A DNA stretch of 64,000 nucleotides from Melioribacteraceae bacterium (lineage in GTDB: Bacteria; Bacteroidota; Ignavibacteria; Ignavibacteriales; Melioribacteraceae), in contig JAKIUC010000010.1 of the NCBI GenBank assembly GCA_021647785.1, positions 17,177 to 81,176 of the forward strand, given 5' to 3'. Below, piece after piece: positions 1-7,567 of the stretch. The translations under genes and the position numbers were made by a program. The stretch's first letter is position 1, and the number at the start of each line of letters is the position of its first letter. The notes beneath the pieces were generated by a model. The model was not told where the DNA came from. It made no database searches and worked only from the letters and a program-made list of their open reading frames with translations.

Positions 1-437
1 CCACTCTCCCCACTCTCGATTTTATTTATTTCAACCAAACGGATTGTACCCAACACATCAGCGCTTTCTTTAGGCATTGCACCAGAGTTGCCCCAGAAAT
101 CAAGATTGTTTACATCACCATAATTTAGCCATGCCCCAATGTGGTGTGGGTGGTCTGTTCTTTCATTTGGTCTTGGCTCTAATGGATAACCGCGAGTAAT
201 AACAACTCCATTTGCTGAAATTAATGGATAGAGAACTGGTTTTTTCAGAACACTTAATTTATCGGTGTAAAGAAATGATGTGAATAATTTTCCATCAACC
301 ATTACATCAACTTTTTGTTCTACTTTATTTTCAATTAGTTCTATTTTATTTTTCATTGTTTTTTCTTTATTCTTTGAGCAATTTATTGTAACTGCAAAAA
401 TTAGAATTACTATTATTACATATATTAGTTTTTTCAT
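1..437 (-). CDS. DUF6807 (PmoA-like) lipoprotein, partial
   Basis: I translated this frame from the ATG at 437; it stays open to the window edge, so the C-terminus is missing. The first 20 residues are a hydrophobic signal ending in a lipobox (VTINC), which suggests a membrane-anchored lipoprotein. Further on are the motifs HPHHIGAW and DFWGNSG, which resemble the conserved HPHH and DFW blocks of the DUF6807/PmoA-like family. That family is common in glycan-degradation clusters, but its reaction is not settled. The start lies 16 bases after the stop of the upstream oxidoreductase gene, so the two are probably co-transcribed. The family call rests on two short motifs; the reading frame itself is secure. 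Confidence 0.7.
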   Translation of the reverse strand, partial: MKKLIYVIIVILIFAVTINCSKNKEKTMKNKIELIENKVEQKVDVMVDGKLFTSFLYTDKLSVLKKPVLYPLISANGVVITRGYPLEPRPNERTDHPHHIGAWLNYGDVNNLDFWGNSGAMPKESADVLGTIRLVEINKIESGES

Positions 438-453
438 TTTTTATCACCATTTT

Positions 454-1896
454 TTATACGTTTTCAGGGACTACATATCCTTCGCGATAGTCTCGAGTTA
501 ATAATTTATTAGCTTCAGCATCATCTATAAATGATTCTTGTTTTCCATCCAACTTTAAATCTCTACCTACTTTGTAAGAAATGTCTGCCATCAAAGGTAA
601 AATAGTTGATAAATGACCCGTTTCAATATCACAACTTAGATCGGAGCGTTTGCCACTTTGAACGGCATTTATAAAATTATTAAAAATTTCACTTGAGCCA
701 CCACCAGCTAAATCCAAAGGATCGTATGAATCATCTTGCTCACCAGATGTAGGGCCTGCTTCACTTTTTCTTCCAAAGAAAGTTTGCCAATTACCACCAC
801 CATCAATTTGCATCCAACCTTCAGAACCAAAAATAAGAGTTCCTATTTTAAGGGGTTTTACGCCCGATGCTTGAATTCCTTCAGGGTTAGTAAACAAACC
901 TCTTGTACTAAACTCCAAAATTTTTCCATCTTCATATTCAAAAACTGATGTTTGGGTATTTGGAGTTTCCTGTGCTGATTTGTAAACAAAGTATCCGCCA
1001 TGCGAGCTAACTTTAATTGGTAAATCATCTTTACCTAATGCCCAACGTGCTACATCAAATTGATGAGGACCTTGATTACCTGTATCTCCATTACCGTATG
1101 CCCAATTCCAATGCCAGTTGTAATGAAATCTATTTCTGTTAAACGGACTCTCTGGTGCAGGTCCTAACCACATATCGTAATCAACTTTACTAAGATATTC
1201 TTTTGTATAAGGAGGTTCATAGCTCTTCTTTTCTAAATTAATTCTAAATTTTTCACCCTCTTTCATAGGACCATCCGGATAGCTGCCTATACTAGGACGT
1301 GGCTTAAAACAGAGACCGCGAGTTAAATAAACATCTCCCAATTTTCCATCCCGTATAAATTTAATTGCTTTGTTAGTATTTAAAATTGAGCGGTTCTGAA
1401 ATCCTACTTGAACTAATACATTATATTTCCGTGCGGCTTCAATCATTTTACGACCTTCCCAAATATTATGGGATGAGGGCTTTTCGACAAAAACATGTTT
1501 ACCCGCCTGTGCTGCCCAAATAGTTGAAAGGGCATGCCAATGATTAGGTGTCGCAATACTAACGGCATCAATATCTTTGTCATCAAATACTGTTCGCATA
1601 TCTGTTGCAGTTTCTGGTCTATAGCCTGCAACTTTTTCAGTATGCGTAAGACCTTTTTCAAATAGATTTTCATCAATATCAACTAAGTACTTTATGCGAA
1701 CATTTTTAACTTTAGCAAAATCAGTGATGTGGTTAGTTCCTCTAATACGTACGCCAATTATAGCAATATTTATTGCGTCATTGGAACCAAGTATGTTAGA
1801 ATAAGATTTTGCACTGGTACTTAATAGAATTGAACCGGCAGCTAAAGCCATTGAGCCACGCTTTACAAACGCTCTTCTAGATATTTCCTTTTTCAT
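454..1896 (-). CDS. Gfo/Idh/MocA family oxidoreductase with Tat-type signal
   Basis: An NAD(P)-dependent sugar oxidoreductase of 480 residues. Residues 6-30 form a twin-arginine type signal (SRRAF followed by a hydrophobic stretch), so the protein is probably exported folded with its cofactor. The Rossmann part starts near residue 40 (IAIIGVRIRG). The family's EKP motif is in HVFVEKPSSH near residue 140, followed by the VGFQNRS strand. The GNQGPHQFDVARWALG stretch near residue 275 resembles the C-terminal domain of secreted members found in glycan loci. It sits directly before the DUF6807 gene and after two DUF1080 lipoproteins, a neighbourhood that fits oxidation of a sugar at C3. GH109 (alpha-N-acetylgalactosaminidase) is an alternative, since that family shares this fold; the substrate cannot be read from sequence. 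Confidence 0.85.
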   Translation of the reverse strand: MKKEISRRAFVKRGSMALAAGSILLSTSAKSYSNILGSNDAINIAIIGVRIRGTNHITDFAKVKNVRIKYLVDIDENLFEKGLTHTEKVAGYRPETATDMRTVFDDKDIDAVSIATPNHWHALSTIWAAQAGKHVFVEKPSSHNIWEGRKMIEAARKYNVLVQVGFQNRSILNTNKAIKFIRDGKLGDVYLTRGLCFKPRPSIGSYPDGPMKEGEKFRINLEKKSYEPPYTKEYLSKVDYDMWLGPAPESPFNRNRFHYNWHWNWAYGNGDTGNQGPHQFDVARWALGKDDLPIKVSSHGGYFVYKSAQETPNTQTSVFEYEDGKILEFSTRGLFTNPEGIQASGVKPLKIGTLIFGSEGWMQIDGGGNWQTFFGRKSEAGPTSGEQDDSYDPLDLAGGGSSEIFNNFINAVQSGKRSDLSCDIETGHLSTILPLMADISYKVGRDLKLDGKQESFIDDAEANKLLTRDYREGYVVPENV

Positions 1897-1952
1897 TTTA
1901 CATCTTCCTTATAAATTTAAAATATAGTTATGTTAAATTTTTAAACAATCTG

Positions 1953-2741
1953 TTAATTAATTATCTTTATTTTTATATTTCTATACCAGCAATCATTACC
2001 ATGATCTTGAAGAACAATATGAGCATCTTTATGCAACGTAAAATCTTTGTATATGTGATACTTACTTTTCTGGTATAGGCTATCAAATTCTGGCGAAGCT
2101 GTATTTGCCTCTAAAACTTTTTTTCCATTTAACCAGTGCTCTATTAGACTTTCATTAAATACTATTTTTGCAGTATTATATTCTCCCACTGGTTTCAGAA
2201 ATGTTTCTTTAGCTTCAATTATATCATAGAGAGAGCCTGTCCTATGTGTAGGATTTAGATTGTCAATATGCTTTTCATCATCTAAAACTTGGTATTCATA
2301 TCCAAGTGCATTTGCCGAACCATTCTTAATTGAGAACTCTTCAATAACATTATATTTTACTCCACTGTTTCCTGCTTCACTAATTTTCCATTCAAACTTT
2401 AATTCATAATTTTTAAAAGTTTTTTTTGTCATTAAATCTCCCCCTTTTAATGGTTGTCCATCTTCCCTTGTAGGAACATTCCCACTTGCAATTTTTTGAA
2501 TTGAACCTTTGTCAATTTTCCAATGCCCAGTTGGTACTCCATCAATACCAATGCCTCGCCAACCATCAAAAGATTCTCCGTCAAATAGTAATTGCCAACC
2601 ATCAGCAACTTCTTCTTTTGATAAATTATTTATAGACATTTCTTGTTCTCCATTTTTATCACATTTAGTACAGCTAACATTTAATAGAATTATTAGAATA
2701 GTTAATATAATTCCAATAATTTTCTTTCCGTTTTTCATCAT
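1953..2741 (-). CDS. DUF1080 (3-keto-disaccharide hydrolase fold) lipoprotein, copy 1
   Basis: A lipoprotein of 262 residues with a signal ending in a lipobox (LLNVSC). It carries the typical DUF1080 N-terminal block WQLLFDGESFDGWRG near residue 48, then the GDLMTKKTFKNYELKFEWK strand and the SGVKYNV and YEYQVLDDE motifs. The fold is a concanavalin-like beta sandwich. Family members act in, or are annotated for, cleavage or hydration of 3-keto glycosides made by Gfo/Idh/MocA enzymes. It is a tandem duplicate of the 262-residue gene that starts at 3767: the two have the same length and are offset by 1026 bases. The upstream oxidoreductase partner is 56 bases downstream. The family is secure; the exact reaction is inferred. 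Confidence 0.9.
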   Translation of the reverse strand: MMKNGKKIIGIILTILIILLNVSCTKCDKNGEQEMSINNLSKEEVADGWQLLFDGESFDGWRGIGIDGVPTGHWKIDKGSIQKIASGNVPTREDGQPLKGGDLMTKKTFKNYELKFEWKISEAGNSGVKYNVIEEFSIKNGSANALGYEYQVLDDEKHIDNLNPTHRTGSLYDIIEAKETFLKPVGEYNTAKIVFNESLIEHWLNGKKVLEANTASPEFDSLYQKSKYHIYKDFTLHKDAHIVLQDHGNDCWYRNIKIKIIN

Positions 2742-2742
2742 T

Positions 2743-2842
2743 CTTTTATCTCCAATAAAGTTAAATTTAATATTATTGATTTGGGGGTATTTTTGAATTT
2801 ATATATTTTATAGTAACAATAGCTAAAACATTTGCAACTCCA
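2743..2842 (-). pseudogene. Relic of the 3' end of the DUF2271-like gene
   Basis: Upstream of DUF1080 copy 1, the minus strand still reads ANVLAIVTIKYINSKIPPNQ and then a stop. This mirrors the intact C-terminus ENVLVGVTIKYIDSEIPKS of the gene at 3802-4386. The untranslated bases that follow, up to the ribosome-binding site, are also shared. This leftover shows that the tandem duplication unit included the tail of the upstream gene. Similarity stops near 2842. Confidence 0.85.
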
Positions 2843-2951
2843 GTCCTCCTACGGACTACTTACGTTACCCCAAGTTCTCTTTGTTATTTTCACTTAGTTT
2901 ATAATAAAGCATCAATCCCGAAAGCGGGATAAAATTTTACAGTTTATTATT
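2843..2951. other. Non-coding spacer with hairpin between the duplicate units
   Basis: These bases separate the two duplication units and match neither of them. They hold a short stem at 2845-2858 (AGTCCT/GGACT) and a clear hairpin at 2915-2930 (ATCCCG, four-base loop, CGGGAT). The second belongs to the short variable-stem hairpins scattered through this window. No gene is seen. Confidence 0.6.
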
Positions 2952-2978
2952 TAGTTATGTTAAATTTAGAAGAGTATA

Positions 2979-3767
2979 TTAATTAAATACCTTTATTTTT
3001 ATATTTCTATACCAACATTCAAAACCATGATCTTGAAGTACTATATGTCCATCTTTATGTTCTGTAAAATCTGAGTGCATTTTATACTTACTTTTCTGAA
3101 ATAATTCATCAAATTCTGGTGTATCAATATCAGCTTCTAAAACTTTAGTTCCATTTAACCAATGCTCCAGATGGTTTTTATTTAATACTATTCTTGCAGT
3201 ATTATATTCTCCAACTGGTTTTAGTACTTTTGTGTTCGATTCAATTATAGTATATAAAGAAGCGGAGTTTTGCTTTGGTTTTAGATTATCTTTATATGTC
3301 TCATCATCTAAAACTTGATATTCAAATCCAAATCCACTAGCCGAACCATTCTTAATTGAGAACTCTTCAATAACATTATATTTTACTCCACTATTGCTAC
3401 CTTCACTAACTTTCCATTCAAACCTTAATTCAAAATTTTTAAAAGTTTTTTTGGTCATTAGATCACTACCTTTTAATGGTCGCCCATCTTTTCTTGTAGG
3501 AGCATCCTCGCTTACAATTTTTTGAATTGAACCTTTATCAATTTTCCAATACCCCGTAGGTATTCCAGTAATACCAATACCTCGCCAACCTTCAAACGAT
3601 TCTCCGTCAAATAGTAATTGCCAACCATCAGCAACTTCTTCTTTTGTTAAAGTATTTAGCATATTTGTTTTTTCAACATTTTTATTACTTTTAGTACAGC
3701 TAATATTTAATAGAATTATTAGAATAGTTAACATAATCCCAATAGTTTTCTTTTTGTTTTTTATCAT
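2979..3767 (-). CDS. DUF1080 (3-keto-disaccharide hydrolase fold) lipoprotein, copy 2
   Basis: The second DUF1080 lipoprotein, also 262 residues, with lipobox LLNISC. It shares the WQLLFDGESFEGWRGIGI block, SGVKYNVIEEFSIKNGSA and FEYQVLDDE with copy 1. Divergence concentrates in a loop near residues 155-175, where copy 1 has HIDNLNPTHRTGSLYD and this copy has YKDNLKPKQNSASLYT, so the paralogs may differ in substrate preference. A good ribosome-binding site (GGAG) precedes the start, shared with copy 1. It lies 34 bases after the DUF2271-like gene. By gene context this is probably the parental copy, because that upstream gene is intact here and only a relic at copy 1. Confidence 0.9.
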   Translation of the reverse strand: MIKNKKKTIGIMLTILIILLNISCTKSNKNVEKTNMLNTLTKEEVADGWQLLFDGESFEGWRGIGITGIPTGYWKIDKGSIQKIVSEDAPTRKDGRPLKGSDLMTKKTFKNFELRFEWKVSEGSNSGVKYNVIEEFSIKNGSASGFGFEYQVLDDETYKDNLKPKQNSASLYTIIESNTKVLKPVGEYNTARIVLNKNHLEHWLNGTKVLEADIDTPEFDELFQKSKYKMHSDFTEHKDGHIVLQDHGFECWYRNIKIKVFN

Positions 3768-3801
3768 TTTTTTCTCTCCAATAAAGTTAAATTTAATATT
3801 A

Positions 3802-4386
3802 TTAACTTTTGGGTATTTCTGAATCTATATATTTTATAGTAACACCAACTAAAACATTTTCAGCACCTTCCATCTTTCCACCAGGGTAAGAGATTAAGAA
3901 TGAACCGTTTGCATCATCACCTTCACTACTTACTTCACCACGGAGTAGTATATTATATTCTTCCTCTAAGTGCGTTTCAACAAAAACATAATAATTACCA
4001 GGTGGCAGTTTTTCTTTAACACAATCAATTCTAAGAATATTTTCTTCAACATCCGGTGTTGCCATGGTAACCGCATCAACATTTTCCACATCTTCATTCT
4101 CCCAATCAGCAACATTATTCCAGGTTAAACACATTAGTGAATCGCTATACCCACCATACGAAATGTATTCACTAACTAGTAAAGATTTTATATATTTTCC
4201 TTCACTATCCTCTATCCAAATAGTTGTTTGATAGGATGGATCGACCTCATGGTTGGGTTCATTCAGTTTATAGGTTAATTCAATATATCCCTTACCCAAG
4301 TCATCTTTTACCCTATCACAACTAATTATTAAAACTGTAATACTTACTAAAAAAAATATTAAAATATTCTGCTGTCGAATAAGCAT
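3802..4386 (-). CDS. DUF2271-like lipoprotein
   Basis: A 194-residue lipoprotein with a hydrophobic N-terminus ending in LIISC. The body reads as a beta-rich periplasmic domain: IELTYKLNEPNHEVDPSY, then TTIWIEDSEGKYIKSLLVSEY, a TMATP motif near residue 108 and LPPGNYYVFVETHLEEEYN near residue 127. The order of an IWIED strand, an A/G-x-TP motif and a PPGxYxVxVE strand resembles DUF2271 proteins, which have no established enzymatic function and are often paired with redox or sugar enzymes. It is upstream of the DUF1080 pair, and its 3' end was copied along with DUF1080. The family call is tentative. Confidence 0.6.
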   Translation of the reverse strand: MLIRQQNILIFFLVSITVLIISCDRVKDDLGKGYIELTYKLNEPNHEVDPSYQTTIWIEDSEGKYIKSLLVSEYISYGGYSDSLMCLTWNNVADWENEDVENVDAVTMATPDVEENILRIDCVKEKLPPGNYYVFVETHLEEEYNILLRGEVSSEGDDANGSFLISYPGGKMEGAENVLVGVTIKYIDSEIPKS

Positions 4387-4485
4387 AATATATTTCCCTT
4401 ATTTAATTAGACAATTTGTCCTACTTAAAACTAACTCTAATTATTCATTAGTCTGCAACGCCATATTATAATGAATAACTTTTAT

Positions 4486-6057
4486 TTAACCCTTTTTTGA
4501 TAGAGCTAAAATTTCTGTTCGTAATTTAAAAATATCTCCACTATCAGAATTTCTCAAATTTTTACTCAGTATAGAAAACATCTTTTTTTGTATTCTATAT
4601 ATATTGTGATTTTTAAAATCTGGTTTAGTTCTTTCTTCTTCAATTAGCTTTACAAATGGTTTTAATATTTTTGGTAAAACAACAGAGTTTCCTTCCTCTT
4701 TATTCCAAACCCATGCTGCGTGAATTGCTGCACCCATTGCTGCTCCTTCACCATCTACAGGCACAACTTCTGCTTCAAAAATATCAGCAATAGTCTCCCT
4801 CCATACAGATGATTTAGATAATCCGCCAGTTAATCTAATTTCCTTTACATCAACCGGCATTCGAGTAAAACCATCATAAAGATTTAATACCGCCCCTTCT
4901 ATAACAGCTCGACAAAGATTTTCTTTCGTAAAATCATTTAAAGCAAAACCAAAATAAGTTGGAGTTCCCATCGGAACATCGGGCGTTCGCTCCCCTTCAA
5001 ACCAAGGGATTAAAATTTTACCATTATTTCCTTTGGGTGTTTTTTTCACTATTTCATTAAACTCTTTATGAGATATATTAAACTTCTTAAGAATTTGATT
5101 ATAGCCATTGGCAAGATTTGAAACACAAAGCAACGAAAGATAATTTCCCGTGCTGTCACAAAAGGAGGAAATCTCACCTTTCATATCAATAAATGGTTTT
5201 TCTAAAAACGTATAAACTGTTCCACTTGTACCGAGACTAATTGTTGCAATCCCCTGTTCAATATTTCCAGTTCCAATTGCACCATACATATTATCACCAC
5301 ATCCAGCATCAATTTTACAACTTTTGCTAAAACCAAATTTCTCCACTAACGCTGTTGAAATATATCCTATAGTTTTGTTTGAAGGTTTTATAATTGGAAG
5401 TTTTGATTTGAGTTCTGAATCTATAGCGTTAATAACTTTATTAGACCAGGCATTTTTAGTAGGGTTCCAGAGTGCCATTCCCGAAACATCGCCTGGTTCC
5501 ATCACTGCAACACCTCCGGTTAAAAACCAATTGATGTAATTATGAACAAGAAAAAAGATTGCAGTTTTTTTATACAGTTCCGGTTCATTGTTTTTCATAT
5601 GCAAAATTTTTGAAGCAGTATAACCTGTACGCTGTGTGTTGCCTATTTCTTTAATCATTTTTTCAGTACCGCCAACAACTTCTGTTAAGTACTCACATTC
5701 ATTCTGTGTTGAAAAATCATTCCAGAGCTTACTTGTTGGTCGCGATAGTTTTCCGTTTTTGTATAACGCAACAAGTCCGTGCTGCTGCCCAGAAACTGAA
5801 ACACATTCGATTTTATCTTGCTGAACATCTGATTGCAAAAGTTTTTCAAAAACTAAATCTACTCCTTTAATCCACATCAATGGGTTTGATTCCGATACAC
5901 CTTCAGGTAATCCTTCAATAACACCATTTTTGGTTTTAAATTCTGGCAAATCAGTGTCATAATTAACCGATGCAGAAAATTCTGTTTCCTCTGATTTCGT
6001 ATTTATTATAATCAGTTTACAACTTTGAGTTGATATGTCTAATCCTGCAAATAACAT
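4486..6057 (-). CDS. xylB: FGGY-family carbohydrate kinase, xylulokinase type
   Basis: A cytoplasmic sugar kinase of 523 residues. FGGY hallmarks are the N-terminal nucleotide fold GLDISTQSCKLIII, the SVSGQQHGLVAL block near residue 85 (xylulokinase-like GQMHG), LWNDFSTQNE, CGDNMYGAIGTG near residue 253 and ISLGTSGTVY. The C-terminal half has the second fold with RLTGGLSKS near residue 405 and GEGAAMGAAIHAAW. Xylulokinases phosphorylate D-xylulose to the 5-phosphate that enters the pentose phosphate route. No xylose isomerase is seen nearby. A TIM-barrel epimerase in this cluster might supply the ketose, or the true substrate may be another ketose. It is likely in one transcript with the sulfatase that starts at 7550 (35-base gap). 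Confidence 0.8.
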   Translation of the reverse strand: MLFAGLDISTQSCKLIIINTKSEETEFSASVNYDTDLPEFKTKNGVIEGLPEGVSESNPLMWIKGVDLVFEKLLQSDVQQDKIECVSVSGQQHGLVALYKNGKLSRPTSKLWNDFSTQNECEYLTEVVGGTEKMIKEIGNTQRTGYTASKILHMKNNEPELYKKTAIFFLVHNYINWFLTGGVAVMEPGDVSGMALWNPTKNAWSNKVINAIDSELKSKLPIIKPSNKTIGYISTALVEKFGFSKSCKIDAGCGDNMYGAIGTGNIEQGIATISLGTSGTVYTFLEKPFIDMKGEISSFCDSTGNYLSLLCVSNLANGYNQILKKFNISHKEFNEIVKKTPKGNNGKILIPWFEGERTPDVPMGTPTYFGFALNDFTKENLCRAVIEGAVLNLYDGFTRMPVDVKEIRLTGGLSKSSVWRETIADIFEAEVVPVDGEGAAMGAAIHAAWVWNKEEGNSVVLPKILKPFVKLIEEERTKPDFKNHNIYRIQKKMFSILSKNLRNSDSGDIFKLRTEILALSKKG

Positions 6058-6092
6058 TTATTCACTTTTATTATCTTTTTTCCATAATTTAT

Positions 6093-7550
6093 CTAATAAA
6101 TATATTTCATACCTTCATCTGAATAGATTTTCTTTAATCTTTCATCGTAACGGCTTTTCATAAGTTCTTCGTAATAATCAATCACTACTGTCCATTCTTT
6201 CACATTACCTTGATCCTTTGTTTTTTCCATCCATTTATCAAGAACTCCTCGCATAGAAATTAATTTCTCTTTATATTCACTATTACTTGCTAGGTTATTT
6301 AATTCAAATGGGTCAACTTTAATATCATATAATTCTTCATCGGGCTTTCTTTCTGCCATAAATTTTTCTTGATCTGTATTCAGTTTACCTTGTTTATGAA
6401 GACGCCGCAATAATCTCATCACCGGATATTCAGTTTCTTTATAACGGTTCAATTGTGTGTATGGACGTTCGGGTATAAAATTGCGTATATATTTAAACTC
6501 CCTATCACGTACAGCTCTAACAAAATCAACGGTTTCATCACATCTATCCCTTGCTGCAAAAATGTATTCACGTTTCGGAGTACTTGGGTCCAAAAAATCT
6601 TGCCCCTGCATATTGTCCGGAAGTTCAATACCCGCAATTCTCAAACTTGCAGCAGCAATATCAATTTGACTAAGCAAATCATTATTTAAACTACCAGGTT
6701 TTATATTACCAGGCCATCTAATAATTAATGGTATATGAAGACCTGGATCATAAAGCCATTGTTTGCCGCGAACCATAGCACGTCCATGATCAGCAAAGAA
6801 GAAAACAACTGTATTTTCTGCCAATCCATCTTCTTCTAAACGTTTTAAAACAATATTTATTTTCTCATCAAGAACCGAAACCGTTTCAAGATACAATGCC
6901 CAATCTTCACGAGCTATTTTATGATTGGGGTAATATGGCGGCAGCTTTACTAAGTCTGGATCAATAGGATGTTTTTCATTTTTAACAAAATCACGATGAG
7001 TTTCAGGAAAGTTAATTTGTGCAAAAAATGGCTGCCCTTCTTTCCTTTGGTTCCAATCTCTGCCATCAAAAGGATCTTGCTCTGAGAAATTCCAATCAGT
7101 TTTATTTTTAGCCGAGAGTTCTGGAGTTACGTTAGTAAAATTAACATTAAAATAACCGGCATCACGGAAATAATCTGTTAGAACTTTAACATCTTTTGGT
7201 AACTCGTAGCCATCTGGTCTATGACTTCGATGATTATGTGCTCCAATCGAGGTCTGATACATTCCAGTCATTAATGCTGATCGTGCAGGTGAGCAAACAC
7301 TTGAAGTTGTAAACATATTTGTAAAACGTATCCCTTCATCTGCAAGTTTGTTTATGGTTGGCGTATATGCTAATTCATTGCCATAACAGCCAACTTCACT
7401 TTGAGAAAGATCTTCTCCTATAATCCATAATATATTAGGACGTTGATTTTCGTTTTCACTTTTATTAGTACACGATGTTAATAATAAAAAAGAGAGAAAT
7501 AATAATATAATACCATATTTTTTGAAACAAGAAACTAAGAAATTATTCAT
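6093..7550 (-). CDS. Sulfatase, family S1, sulfamidase-like lipoprotein
   Basis: A formylglycine-dependent sulfatase of 485 residues with a lipoprotein signal (LLLTSC). The metal-binding start is NILWIIGEDLS near residue 39. The catalytic motif is CSPAR at residues 86-90, whose cysteine is converted to formylglycine. The FFFADHGRAMVRGKQWLYD block near residue 250 and the HxPLIIRWPG strand are typical. The EDLS/GCYGN opening and overall length resemble N-sulfoglucosamine sulfohydrolase-like members, but O-sulfate substrates are equally possible. It lies between the xylulokinase and the broken fucosidase gene (16-base gap). No maturation enzyme is in the window. Confidence 0.9.
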   Translation of the reverse strand: MNNFLVSCFKKYGIILLFLSFLLLTSCTNKSENENQRPNILWIIGEDLSQSEVGCYGNELAYTPTINKLADEGIRFTNMFTTSSVCSPARSALMTGMYQTSIGAHNHRSHRPDGYELPKDVKVLTDYFRDAGYFNVNFTNVTPELSAKNKTDWNFSEQDPFDGRDWNQRKEGQPFFAQINFPETHRDFVKNEKHPIDPDLVKLPPYYPNHKIAREDWALYLETVSVLDEKINIVLKRLEEDGLAENTVVFFFADHGRAMVRGKQWLYDPGLHIPLIIRWPGNIKPGSLNNDLLSQIDIAAASLRIAGIELPDNMQGQDFLDPSTPKREYIFAARDRCDETVDFVRAVRDREFKYIRNFIPERPYTQLNRYKETEYPVMRLLRRLHKQGKLNTDQEKFMAERKPDEELYDIKVDPFELNNLASNSEYKEKLISMRGVLDKWMEKTKDQGNVKEWTVVIDYYEELMKSRYDERLKKIYSDEGMKYIY

Positions 7551-7567
7551 TTGTATCTCCTTAAGTT

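Noticed and set aside
280..501. Plus-strand open frames of 60-180 codons antisense to real genes throughout the window
   Set aside because: They lie opposite well-supported minus-strand genes, lack ribosome-binding sites and show no recognisable family sequence.
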